NCBI GenBank assembly: GCA_029717555.1
Contig: JAMDHS010000005.1
Span: 248,001-312,000 of the forward strand
Reading direction: 5' to 3'
Source: Peribolospora baueri
Lineage: Eukaryota; Basidiomycota; Peribolosporomycetes; Peribolosporales; Peribolosporaceae
DNA length: 64,000 bases
This document shows, piece after piece, positions 14,421-25,082 of this stretch. The notes under the pieces are model-generated. The model searched no databases. It was not told the DNA's origin and saw nothing but the letters and a program-made list of their open reading frames with translations. Every line of letters starts with the position of its first letter. The first letter of the stretch is position 1. Made by a program: the position numbers and the translations under genes.

Positions 14421-14841
14421 GAGCTCGAAGGGCTGGACGACTGACGCTTCTCAAGTTTCGCGCTTACCTCGACTCGCGTCCCGACGACCAGCGCCATATC
14501 CTGGCCGTGGAGGCTCGGCCCTCTAATTCACTTATCGCTTCGTCTTCCTTGCATCTGCCGGATGGAATTGATTGCTGTTCAGCTGGTCCGCATGGTGTGC
14601 TGTTCCCGGTGGAGACGGTCGTCGACGAGGCGCCGGGCCATTATTAGAGACGCGTCCGAGGTACGCGTTCGCTGCCGCAGCGCGCCGATCGCTGTTGTCC
14701 TCGTCCTCGCGCAAAAGATTCCATCTCATCGTCTCCTTCTCTCCTTTATCTCCACTTCTCACATTCGTCCCGAACCTGCACTGCTTGCGTTTTTCTCGGA
14801 GGGACGTTGATTTTGGCTTCGGCGCCTTTGAGTTGGCCAAC

Positions 14842-16214
14842 ATGGAGGTAGATACCGCATCTGTCGCGACCGCCTCTCCTTCGCCCTCCTCCTCTCCCTC
14901 TCCTTTCCGCCCTGCCTCCCCCGCCTCCCCATCCGTGTTCGGCCCTTTTCATCATCACCATCAACCACACACTTCTTCATTTTTTCCGTCGTCGTCCACG
15001 TCGGCTGCCGGGCCTATGCCAGCCATGTCCTCGTGCCTAACCTCGCCAGCGCTTTGGTCCCACGCTCCCTCCTTCACGCCTACTGCCTCAAGTGCGGCGG
15101 CTACTGGCGGTATGGAAGCCAGGCGGAAGAAGAGGAGGCGGCGTAGTCTGTCGTGGGAGGAGGAGGGAAGCTTAGAGCCTGAAGCAGGACCGTTTAATGT
15201 GATTTGAACTTTTTGATATCGTATGGTCGGGCGCGCCTTTACTCAATTTGGTCTCATTTTCCATTTCGCCTGTCCTCCCATCCTTTTTCCTGGTCTTCGT
15301 GCTACCCAGAAACAGCGTACTTTCAAGCCGATCTCTCTGTCTCCTTCCGCTGAGACGCAATCCTTTGACGAGAGCGCGAGAGCGGAGGCATCGACCACAA
15401 CGCTAGAGGTTTCGACGGTTGATCATCCGATGGAGTCGTTGAGGATCACCAGCCCAACGGAGACGCATCAAAATGCGGGGGAAGAGGTGAGTTGTCGTTG
15501 GACGTGGTGCTTGTACCAGTAGGCAAGCCTCTGGCCATGGTGAAGGCTCTGGCTTGATCGAGCTCCGAGTTTCATGGCTAATTCTTTTCTCTCCTCTTCG
15601 ATACAATTAAGAACGACCGCTCGGACGTCTTCGGCTCGGACATGAACGTTGAAGACGAATTGGAGAGTGAGAGTCGGCAAGCGGTCCAGTCCAGCAACGT
15701 CTTTACGCCTCCAAGGCCGCCTTTCCTGTCGCCCCTGCCCTCTCCTTTCTCCACTCTCCCTCCTTTCGCCGGCCATATGACCATGAGCACTTACCCGGAC
15801 GGATTACCGACCTCTTCGTCCGCTGGCTCGCACGCACTTCACTTCTCCCGTCATCCCATACCTCACCGCCCGTCGCCGTTGAGCATGGCTGTCGTGCCTC
15901 CCAGTTCAGCCGCCAGCGACGACTGCTCTCCCGGGGCTGCGATGCTTGCGAATATACCCTTGTCGGAGGATGACGCGCACGCGGGAAGACTGCCGTATGC
16001 CCCGATGCGCGCACAGGCAAGCACACCTCCTCCCACTCCCGGCTGGCGCCGCTTCAAGTCCCATCCGTCTCCAGGTTCGACTGCCTCAGTTGGTCCCGAC
16101 GCAGGTTGGAGCCCCGGAGGTGGCAAATTTAAGTACACCCTCGGCTTTCGGGACGATTGCGAGCTCTGCAAGAAGAAGACGCCCGGACACGTCGCTCATC
16201 TCGTCAGGCGCTGA
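14842..16214 (+). CDS. Ser/Pro-rich protein with conserved C-terminal Cys motif, function unknown
   Basis: Three exons (14842-15198, 15310-15486, 15612-16214), phase 0 at both junctions, 378 residues. The protein is almost entirely low-complexity Ser/Pro/His sequence, with a basic patch (RRKKRRRRS, about residue 95) that could be a nuclear localisation signal. The one ordered feature is the C-terminus, about residues 349-378: GKFKYTLGFRDDCELCKKKT then PGHVAHLVRR. I have an impression of related CxxC-PGH(Y/V)xH endings on other basidiomycete proteins of unknown function; this is recollection, not a search. A CxxC plus two His suggests a small metal-binding module, which is inference. Good ATG context (CCAACATGG). 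Confidence 0.7.
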
Positions 16215-18018
16215 CATCCGACACCAGAATTAGACGACCTGACGCAAGCGGAAACGACGCGGGGCATATACCTTCCGTGCGCTTGTTGGCTACTCCGCAT
16301 CTCGCCCCATTTGTCGCCACGGTTTGCGGCGACGTCCATCGACCCTATTGATTCGTTCTCGTCTTGGCACTCGCTTTCCGGCCTCCTTTTGCGAGCCCCT
16401 CAAACCTACTTCTTTAAAGAAGGCAAGTGAAGGCGTACGGTCATACCGCGCTCCCTTCGCCGTCGTCTCGCTCTCTACATGTCCATGTCATCCGGTCCGC
16501 ATCATTCGCTTTCTGTCTGGATCTCCCTTCTCTTCTTTACGTAGCATTCATCTCCGTCGCATTCGTTCGTTTACCGCTATCGCCTCATTGCCTGCTTGGA
16601 GATGCAGGCGGGCATCCCACATATTTTCTGAAACCCAGGACAACCCATCATTCGTTCATATGTACCATCCATTTACCCACCCTCCTCATCACATGTACCA
16701 CTACTCTTGCTATTTCGCTCTTCAGTCAGCTTATTGCCTACCCGCTTCGAACGACGACGGACCGCCGTGTGGATATTAACACTAAGCCTACGCTGGCGTG
16801 TCGACCAGCATATCTGGCAGAGGAGCGTTCGTTTTCGCCTCATGGTGTGGCTCGAATTCGACCAGCGCCGACGTAGCCTACCGCCAATTGCACGCGTCCA
16901 ACAAAAGCGAGGTGATGTGCAGTTCCACAAAAGGATCCTTTCGGTCTCAGGCCGCCCGACGATGCTGGTCCAAGTCTGAGGCTTGACTGGGCGGGGGAAG
17001 AGGGGGAGAAGGGGGGGTCACGCCGCGTTCCCCACGGCAAATGAGCAAAGCCACGTTTGTGTCGACCTGCTCAGGTACAAATGTTGCCTCCCATGCCTCC
17101 GATGGCACGACCTCGACCGGGGCTTCTTCAAGCCCGAGGGGCCCCTCGCCTCCGTCAAGCTTCCCAGATAAACAACGGTTCCGTAGTGGAGTTCCCCATG
17201 GCACCGTCTAGTTCTGTGTTCCTTGCCAGTTGGCCAGAGAGTTCACTAAGAAAAATGTCACAGAAGAGCCATAATGGCAAACAGCGCCTCAACAGGCAGA
17301 AAGAGCTCATCAACGAGCGGAAATGGAACCTCGACGAGCAGGCACCACGTCTATGGCCTGGAGAGAACAGTGTATGGACTTTGGGCATTTCTTTGGCCCT
17401 CCCTCCCCGAATCTTACAGACATTCGCCGGTCAAGACTTGCGGGAGAGGTGCCCGACTGGAAAGGAGCCGAGCCAAGCCAAACCAAATCAAGCCCTGGGC
17501 CCGTGTGTATGATACATGTGCTTTGCCGAGTGGAGAGAAACAAACGGAGGGATAGAGAGAGGATGGGCATTGGGTGGGGAAAGGAGAGGATGAAAGGAAG
17601 AAAGATTAAGACGAGACAAGCGATCAAAATGCCAAAGAAAATTGAACGGAAAAAGGGGTTCAGTGATGGGAAAATAACAACAACATCAACACACGGCCTC
17701 CACAGCCCGCCGTGACCGGTCATCGCCGTCCTCTCGCTCGCCTCCCCACCCTCTCTTCCGACTGCTCCGTTGTCTCGACAGAAAGTAACACTGCCGCGAC
17801 AGACTCGCCGATCCAACGAAGCGAGCCCAAGCAAAGAAACCGACACGCGCTAGGAAACACGTGCGTCTCGGAAAGAACCGAACGGCACCCATCTATCTCG
17901 CAGAGAGGTAATCGGAAAGTGTCCAGGGAGGGAGGACCTGTGCATGACAACGTGAGTTGGCGAATCGAATCGACATGAGAAAGACCGTCAGTCACCTGCT
18001 TCCCGCGATCGCGATTGC
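16215..18018. other. 1.8-kb spacer without a supported gene
   Basis: Lies between the 3' ends of two convergent genes. Coding-like open frames occur on both strands around 16,950-17,400, but none carries a motif I know or a consistent splice pattern. AT content is locally raised at about 17,600-17,690. No RNA gene or mobile element is recognised. Confidence 0.4.
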
Positions 18019-19774
18019 CTAAACAGCGTTCTGAGAGCATGCATCCACGCTCGATCGAACGGATGGATAGCTGACCTCTCCCACCTTCTTTTCCTTTCCG
18101 TTCCCATTCCCACCCCCCTCGGCACCGCTCGCCAACGCCGAGTTGCTAGGTTGAATGATGTCCTCGGCCAGAGAGCGCGCTTGCAGAAGCGGATGCGAAA
18201 GGGATACAGGAACCTTGAGCTCGTTGAGCGTCTGCCATACGAACGAGGTTTGTCGCACGGCGGACTCGATGAGCGGCTGGGAGGGCGACCCCGTGCGGAC
18301 TGTAATGGAACGAAGGGTGGAGATGAGCAAAGTCGTTTGAGATTCATCCAACTCAAATTGGTAGCGCGGTCAAGGGAACGAGGCTGAGCTTACACATGAT
18401 AGCGCTGTTGATCTGTTCTGCGAGAGCAACCCGGCGGGCCTGATCGAGGTAGTGGCGCACGGGGCTCGTCTCCGGATCCCTGTATGCCATGAGAGCACTG
18501 ACGCTCTCGAGCTCCTTGAGATACAGAGCTCGCGCGTGCGGAGGGAGATTCTGCACGTTGGCGAAGAGGCTTTGAGCGTGGTTGAGAGCGTGGGTAAGGG
18601 CGTGGATGCTCGTCGAGGCCGTCGAGTTCGTAGAGCTCGCTGAGCTAGGCGCCGGTGAGGCAGATCGCGAGGCGGAGCTGTGCGCACTTGTCAACGATGC
18701 CACCGGTGGCAGTGTTTGCGACGTGCTGAGCGTGGGCGAACTCGGGTTAGCCGGTGTGGAGGCGCTACGGACTGATTCAATGAATGCCTGGATCTGAAGG
18801 TTGAGAGAGAGGTGGGACGGCTCTAAAGACGTAGGATAGGAGGGCAAGTTCCGTCGCAGCGGCTTGGCTGTCGTACCCCAGCTGATAGACGAGCCACCCA
18901 TCGCTTCGGTAGTACCGGGCGGGTTGAGCACCGTTGGAAAGTGGGCATTGAGGAGATCTACGGCAAACCGGATACGGCCTGACAAGATGTGGTCTCGGAT
19001 TTCTGCGTGGACGGCAAAGAGAGAGCATAGCTTCTTCTGAGCATGCTTCTTCGCATAAATGTAATTAACGGACACGACCGAACCCTTACCCTTTCTCAGT
19101 TTCAGCTTCATCACCTCCTCCGCTGGCAAGCCTCTCTGGATAGCTTGCTTTTCTCTGTGTCCGTTCCCGTTCGAAGCGCCGGCGCCGCTGCCGACTCCGT
19201 TGCCCGCTTGCGCGCCAGTCGTCTTCGATCCCATTGCTGCCTCACCCATCGCCTCGTCCCCGTCCAGATCCATCCCATTGTCCCTATCCTTGGCAGGCGC
19301 TGAGGGTGCGCGAAAGGCGACAGCAGAAGCAGAGCCCAAGGCGAGCGCCTCGACTTCCATTGCCGAGCTCTGACGCCGTAAAGTGCCCGCGCCGCCGTTG
19401 GTGACGGTGCCAGACGTGCGAGAAACTCCGTATCCGGTCGTCGACATGGATGCTCCGCGGTTGTCGGCGCCGTCGATCATGCTGACCGAGAGCATCTCCT
19501 CGTCCCGCTCTCCACCCGCGTCTTCGTCCTCCTCGTCATCGCTGTCGCCAAACCCGGCATCACCCTTCCTACGTTCCCGCCCGTCACCGCCTCTACCATC
19601 GAGTCCGTCGCGCGCGAAAGCCTGTGCAGTGTGGAGGTAGCAGTGGTGGACGAGGTAGTTGAGCACAAGCCTCCGGAGCTGTGGTGGTGAGGCGAGGGAG
19701 GAGTCTTCTGCGCCGGATGCCGGGGCGGCGCCTTCAAGGTTCGAATGACCCGGCCCGCCAACAGACTTGTCCAT
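18019..19774 (-). CDS. LisH-CTLH/CRA protein related to RanBPM and GID-complex subunits
   Basis: Minus strand, exons 19774-18394 and 18299-18019, 553 residues. An N-terminal LisH motif (LRRLVLNYLVHHCYLHTAQA, about 33-52) is followed by an acidic linker, a CTLH-like segment around residue 260 (IRDHILSGRIRFAVDLLNAHF) and a long C-terminal CRA-like region containing AQSLFANVQNLPPHARALYL, VSALMAYRDPETSP and RRVALAEQINSAI. This layout is that of RanBPM/Gid1-type scaffold proteins of CTLH E3 ligases. No SPRY domain is found, unlike Gid1/RanBP9, so it is either a SPRY-less paralogue or a Gid8-like subunit. The 94-nt intron with a TTACAG acceptor is needed to stay in frame; a nearer TTTGAG does not work. 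The 3' end may be spliced again at a GTCAGC site. Confidence 0.72.
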
Positions 19775-20288
19775 GTTCGGGCTCGCAGGGGGAAAGCAGT
19801 TGGTGATCCGCGCTCAATGGCCGCCGCGAGGTGTTAAGACTAAATTGTTGTTGTGGGCCAATTAGTGATCGGCAGCTGAGCGCGAAAGCGAGTGGGACTG
19901 GTTGACGTGTCGAGACAGTAGGTGCGTGCTCGTGACAAGAGAGATGATGGAGGTATGTTCGAAACCAATGAAGAGGTCGGCAATGACGAGTCGATGCAAG
20001 GTGGACGTGAGAGCTGAGTGGGCTTAAAGCGAGCCAATGCCCACTCAGGGTCGAGGGGTCGACCTGCTGCGGCGAGCCCCTTGGAGTTTCCACGTCTCGT
20101 GAGCCGAACGTCCGATCCTCACCCAGAGATAACATGGACGACAGATCCTCTCAAGCACATCAATCTGAGCCAGTTCTATCCGGAGCACACAAAACGTTCG
20201 ACGTGCAAAGAAATTGCAGTAGATGCATGTCTTAAGAATAAATTCGGCCGATGAAGCTGGCGCGACTATGCCTCATTGCCTTGCTCCG
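19775..20288. other. Spacer between the LisH-CTLH gene and SRPRB
   Basis: 514 bp between two genes on the minus strand, containing the SRPRB 3' UTR and the LisH-CTLH promoter. No further feature seen. Confidence 0.5.
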
Positions 20289-21762
20289 CTATTCCAGCTC
20301 CACCATCCAAGACTTAAGCGCCGACAAGCCCTGGCCACTGGTCGCCTGTCTCTTCTCCTCCTTGGCCGCCCATCCTCTCTCCTTCCCCAATCCAGCGGCC
20401 GCCAACTCCACTCTTCCATCGGCCACTACCTCATCGTCCAGCTTATCGAAAGCAAACGCCGCCTGAAACTCTGACGAGCTGCCGACGGCGGAGAAGCTGA
20501 TGTAGTCGTACTCATCCGCTGCCTCGTCCTCTTCTTCCTCCTCAACAGCCGCCGAGTCGCCGCCGTCGTGTCCCCCCCTAAGCCCGAGGGCGCCCAAGAG
20601 CTGGCCAAATAGATTCGAACTTCCAGGACCCGCACCTCCCTCGGACCTTCCCAGCCGCTCCATCCCAGCACCTCTGCGGCCGACGCCCATCCCTGATCTC
20701 GCCCTACCAAGCTCGCGCTCCAACGTAGCTTTTGCGCGAGCCAATAGCGCTTCAGAGGAGCGTGAAGCCGAGGAGGTCGCATCGGATTTTGTGACGAGCA
20801 CTAGCACCCGAGGAGGAGGTCGGATGGAGGCTGAAGTACGCGCTCTCGAGAGGAGTCGAAGGCGCTGACGTGAGATGGATGACAGCACGTAGTGAAGATG
20901 CCTGGACGTGGCAAAGGAGGTAAGCGAGTAGGGAATCAGTCGTCAAAGCCTAAGAATAGACGCACGGCAACAAAGATCCAAAAGCCATCTATGGCAGCAT
21001 AAACGCACTCAACAACTTCACTGGCGCTCGCTTGGCTGCCAGAAGAATCTCCGCTCCGACTGAGGCTGCTCGCCTCCACGCAGAACACGACGCCGTCGGC
21101 CGTGGGTAAGAAGTCAAGGGCACGGCTGCGCAGACGTGCGTGGCCAGGGATATCGACGAGGTGGAACTGCAGAACAAAAAAGTATAATGAGCAAAGACAT
21201 GGAAGGCAAGCGTTCAGTTATGCCGATCAGTCTGCCGACGCAGAGAGTGGAAAACTTTAGAATCACGACAGCGAGTCCCACCTTCCGCGAACTAGCCTTT
21301 TCCCCGAAATCCGCGTCCTCGGAAGAGCCTAGGAGCAGATAGCCGTCGTTTTCGCGTTGAGAGGTGTGCGTCTGGGGGACCGTCCCGTACATGAGCTGCA
21401 GAGGGAGAGCCACAAGGAAACAATGGACGAATCAGTCCGGTTGGCTTCGCCCAGAATGTCCAGCGAGCACTTCTAGCCGACTGAGAGGAGAGGAGAGCGT
21501 CGTTCACCTTCGACCATATTGCCGTCTTCCCTGACTCCGGAGGCCCCACGAGTACCACCGTCGTCTCCTCTCCTCTTTCTCCCAACCGCCGCGCAGTGCC
21601 GGAGCGATCGGTGAAGCGAGAGGCAACCAGGACGAGCAACAGCGCGATCAGCGCGCAGACGGTAAGGAGCGCGGCATCGGAGAGCCCCGCCAGGGTTTCC
21701 GGAATGTAAGCGCGGACAGGTAACAGGATGTCGCCCGTGAGCAAGGTTGAGCTGGAAGCCAT
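20289..21762 (-). CDS. SRP102: Signal recognition particle receptor subunit beta (SRPRB/Srp102)
   Basis: ER membrane GTPase that anchors SRP receptor alpha. Minus-strand exons 21762-21508, 21395-21282, 21166-21009 and 20901-20289 give 379 residues. One N-terminal transmembrane helix (about 29-48, ALLTVCALIALLLVLVASRF) precedes the G domain: P-loop GPPESGKT (73-80), G3 DIPGHARLR (about 128), and G4 LVTKSD. The exon 3 donor must be GTGCGT after GTTGA, giving VVEHLHYVLSSIS across the junction, as in SRPRB. The region after G4 carries an acidic, low-complexity insert (Glu-run near residue 300) that lengthens the protein beyond the usual 240-280 residues. Divergent from the membrane protein at 22092. 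Confidence 0.9.
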
Positions 21763-22091
21763 GCTGCTATGCGCCGTTGTTCCTGGTTGAGCCGGGACGG
21801 TGTGCTGATTTCGCGGAAGCGCAGGGGAAGACAGCCAGCATTGCGGGCACCCGCAGCAAGCTTGCACGTGACCATTTCTTTCATGACGTAATAAAAGAAG
21901 CGCATGGGCCAACTCCGAATGTAAGCACGGCATCCGAAATCATCGACGACGACGACGACAACCATCCAGAAAGGTGACAAGCGCTGTGTGTCTAACGTCC
22001 AACGAGAATTCTCCTGCTCTTACAACGGGGCTGGCATTAAACTCCCCTCGACCTTTCCTCAGGACAAGACTGATCGGCGGTCAAGCTCAAC
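21763..22091. promoter_or_regulatory. Shared promoter region of SRP102 and the 22,092 membrane protein
   Basis: 329 bp between divergent start codons. Contains no ORF with support; promoter role inferred from position. Confidence 0.45.
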
Positions 22092-23714
22092 ATGCGTCTG
22101 ACCGATCTGTTCGACCTCAATCTGGCCATCCTGGTGTCCTACTTCGGCCTGATAGGATGGTGCCTCTACCTCTGCCTCATCTCTGCCCTCTCCCCGCCAC
22201 CCATTACGGTGCTCACCTCTCCACGGACGTCAGCCTCCCAACGCGGAGTCATGGTCTTCACAGTTATCTCCATTCTCTCCCTCCTCACGACCTGGACCCA
22301 CATGCTCCGCTACTTGGCGTGGAGCTTTCACAATTGGGAACAGAACGCACGACTTCAGGGGCTTTTCCCTCCCCGCTTGGATGTAAGCATGGATGGGTGG
22401 GGTACATTATTTGAGAGAGTCAGGGATTGGCTTAGGGGCACGAGTCTCTTCACGGAGGCTTGGTTGGAGGTGGTGTCAGGCGAGCCGAACTGGTGGTGGA
22501 GCGCGCACGTGTGTGCACTCACATGTGGACTTTGGACCGTTCAGCTCTACGTGGAGTGTAAGTTGACTCTTACAACCGAGCGTCCAGGAGCCTTGTTGAC
22601 GGTATCTCATTAACCCCCCGCCCCCTTCATTCTTGGACCTCTCGCAGCTCGCCGGTTGGCCATCCGGCGTCCGTGGGCTTTCATGGCCCTCGGTCAGATC
22701 GTCGCAGTATCTTTTGCCCAGAGCCTATTCCACCTTGCAATGTTCCTCCGCGACACCACCGTTTCCCTGTCCGATCCTCTTGCCCGAGCTCAACTCTCGC
22801 ACTCGCCGACAGAAGTAGCCGTGCCTTCGGCCAAGAGCACCTCTTCGCCCTCCAAGACAAAGACGAGGAAAGCGGCAGCGGCGGGAACGGTCACGCCCCC
22901 ACCTTCCTCCTCTTCGGTAGATTCTGTCTCCGCCCATATGAGTCCTCCGGCAGCTTCGACCGTGTCGACAGTGACTGTTTCGGACACGATCGCCGTCATT
23001 GAGGCGGATCCGGACGGCTCGAAGATGCCCTGGATCCTCACCGTGTCCGTCGCGGCGGGACTGGGTATGGTGGCACTGGGACCGGACAGCCTGGCCAAGG
23101 TACTGGTGATGCATGTCTTCCCCATTTTGCCCCTTATCCCTTCCCTCCATCACCACCCGGTGTCGCCCACGACCGCCAGCATGTCCAGGCTCATGACGCA
23201 CGTGCTCTCCGCGCAACCCTCGATGCTCTACCTCGTCTCCGCCGTCGCCTCTCTCTTGCTGCACGCTCGGAACACGTACTCGCTTGTCCGCTCTCTCCCG
23301 GAGACGCCCATGCCGACGCTCGCCTTTGTCTACGCCCTCTGGCACGCCCTCCGCCGCCACCCGGCCCAATCGTCGATCGGATGGGACTCGATTTGCTGCG
23401 CCCTCTCCACGTCCGCGTTTATCGTGCTTGACCGCGCGACGCAGCGCGAAGCTAACAGAGCACCGGTGAGGAAGTGGATCGCGGCCACTCTTGCGCTCGC
23501 GACGCCCTTTCTCGGTCCCGCGGCGACGGGGTCCTTCTACATGGCGGTTAGGGAGCGGGCGTTGGAGGTGTTCGCGGAGGAAGCAGAAGCGAAGAGGGTT
23601 TCTGGGACAGGCGGAAAGGGGCCCACGGAGGGAAGGACTCCGGCGAAGAGCAGGTTTGTGATTCACGAGAAGAGGACGGTGGTCGAGTCCATGTCTCCAG
23701 CCAAGGCGGACTGA
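22092..23714 (+). CDS. Multi-pass membrane protein, function unknown
   Basis: Two exons (22092-22557, 22648-23714), 510 residues. Hydrophobic helices are evident at about residues 10-32, 55-75, 138-155 (WWWSAHVCALTCGLWTVQLY), 165-190, 305-345 (VAAGLGMVALGP...HVFPILPLIPSL), 370-395, and 450-475, i.e. roughly seven or eight spans, with a Ser/Thr/Pro-rich loop between about 205 and 285. No signal peptide cleavage site and no enzymatic motif is recognised. The arrangement resembles conserved fungal ER membrane proteins of unknown role; this is inference. The 90-nt intron has perfect GTAAGT and CGCAG ends. Confidence 0.8.
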
Positions 23715-25082
23715 CAAAGGCGTCGGCAAGACGCGAATCGGCATTCGTAAGGACCAGCTTGGCTTTGCTTGGCTAGGGTGGCTGTGCGTCGTCGGACGTC
23801 CTTCGTCCGTTGCGTGGGCAACGCCGGGGGAGTCAAGAGAGTTCAGGCCGAGCAGGGCGTCAGCCCTTGCCGAGACGAGCTGGAACGATGGCCGTCCAGT
23901 TCGTCTTTCCCGGCCAGCCATTCCCTTTCTGCTTGTTCTTGTTTATTGCCCCCATCCATCTTCACCACTTCACCCTCCTTCCCCTCCCGCTGTCGTAACG
24001 GCTTAGGTCGCTCAAGGTCAGAGATGACTCTCATCGTTCACTCGCGCTTTTACCGTCTCGCTTTATTTTTGTGTATTTCATCCCGTCTAGTTCGTTTGTA
24101 CGTCCCTTCGACCCCTCCGTCCTGCGTTCGTGCTATCCTTCCGCCCTCCTCGATCTCCCGATCGTCCTCGGTCGGGGTCGTGTTCGCGTATGTCTGCCCT
24201 TGCCAAGGCTTGCTTGTGTCGATCCGTGCCTAGCCTTCCTTCCTAGCGCTGCCCATTGCTTGTACATACGAACGACCCGAAGGGAATTGTCTGAAGGCGA
24301 AGAAAAGTGACCTTCGAGTGGGCGCACCGACTCGAATTCGCGTCGCCGGCTCATGGTCCGGAGAGCCGGCGGAAGATCGCACGTGTCGACTGCGGTGGAA
24401 TCAGAGCGTAAGGGGGAAGCGAGCGGGGTAAGACAAGCGAAGATTTGCACTAGTGTTTTCTCGCAACCGTCCTCTTGGCTGCTTGCTGGCGTTGTCACTG
24501 GACTCGCAAAGCTACATATGCGCTCGGGTTTATACACTACAGACGCCATCGCCAGAACGACGTTGTTGGCCGGGGCACGTCGGGGATCGGCACGTGGCGG
24601 GACAGAGGCGGGAGGAGACCTGGGCAAGTGCTACGCCCGTTAGCGTCGCAACCTGTCGGATGGGGTTTTTTTCGTTCACTGGGGAGCGTCTTCGCTCTGC
24701 GGTCGTCCTCGTCCCTTCAGCAATCTATGTACCCTGCGCTGTGGCTGGCTCGCACTCACACGCCCTGTTGCTGCTTCCCCGCACGGCGCACTCCACACAC
24801 GCGCACTGGTGATCGCGGCATTCTCGGCTCGTTCGGCTTCCTTTTCGCCCTCAGTCTGGGAGCAGACAGATGATGGATGGACGGATGGATAGATGGTTGG
24901 ATGGTGGGGGGAGAGAGGAGGACGGAGAAGAGAAAGAGGCTGGGCGAGCTCCGGCGAGCGCCCTCCGGCGTGAGCAGCTTGGCAAGACGGGTAGCAAGGA
25001 ACTCATATACTGTAGCCCGCATCGGCTCATCACGCACCTCTTCCCCTCCATCTCCTTCCCACAGCGGACGAGCACCCAAAGG
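23715..25082. other. 1.4-kb spacer upstream of the mannanase gene
   Basis: Holds the 3' flank of the membrane-protein gene and the promoter of the GH5 gene. It has a pyrimidine-rich plus strand at 23,930-24,180. A CATATACT element lies about 75 bp upstream of the mannanase ATG and could be a TATA-type element. No RNA gene or repeat element is recognised. Confidence 0.4.

Noticed and set aside
16947-17204. Minus-strand frame with protein-like texture in the 16-18 kb spacer
   Set aside because: Equally readable in the opposite frame, no splice support and no motif; kept only as a remark in the spacer entry.
22725-23921. A 398-residue minus-strand ORF opposite the membrane-protein gene
   Set aside because: Arg/His-rich composition and no motif; it mirrors the GC-biased codons of the plus-strand gene, which has clear transmembrane helices and proper splice sites.
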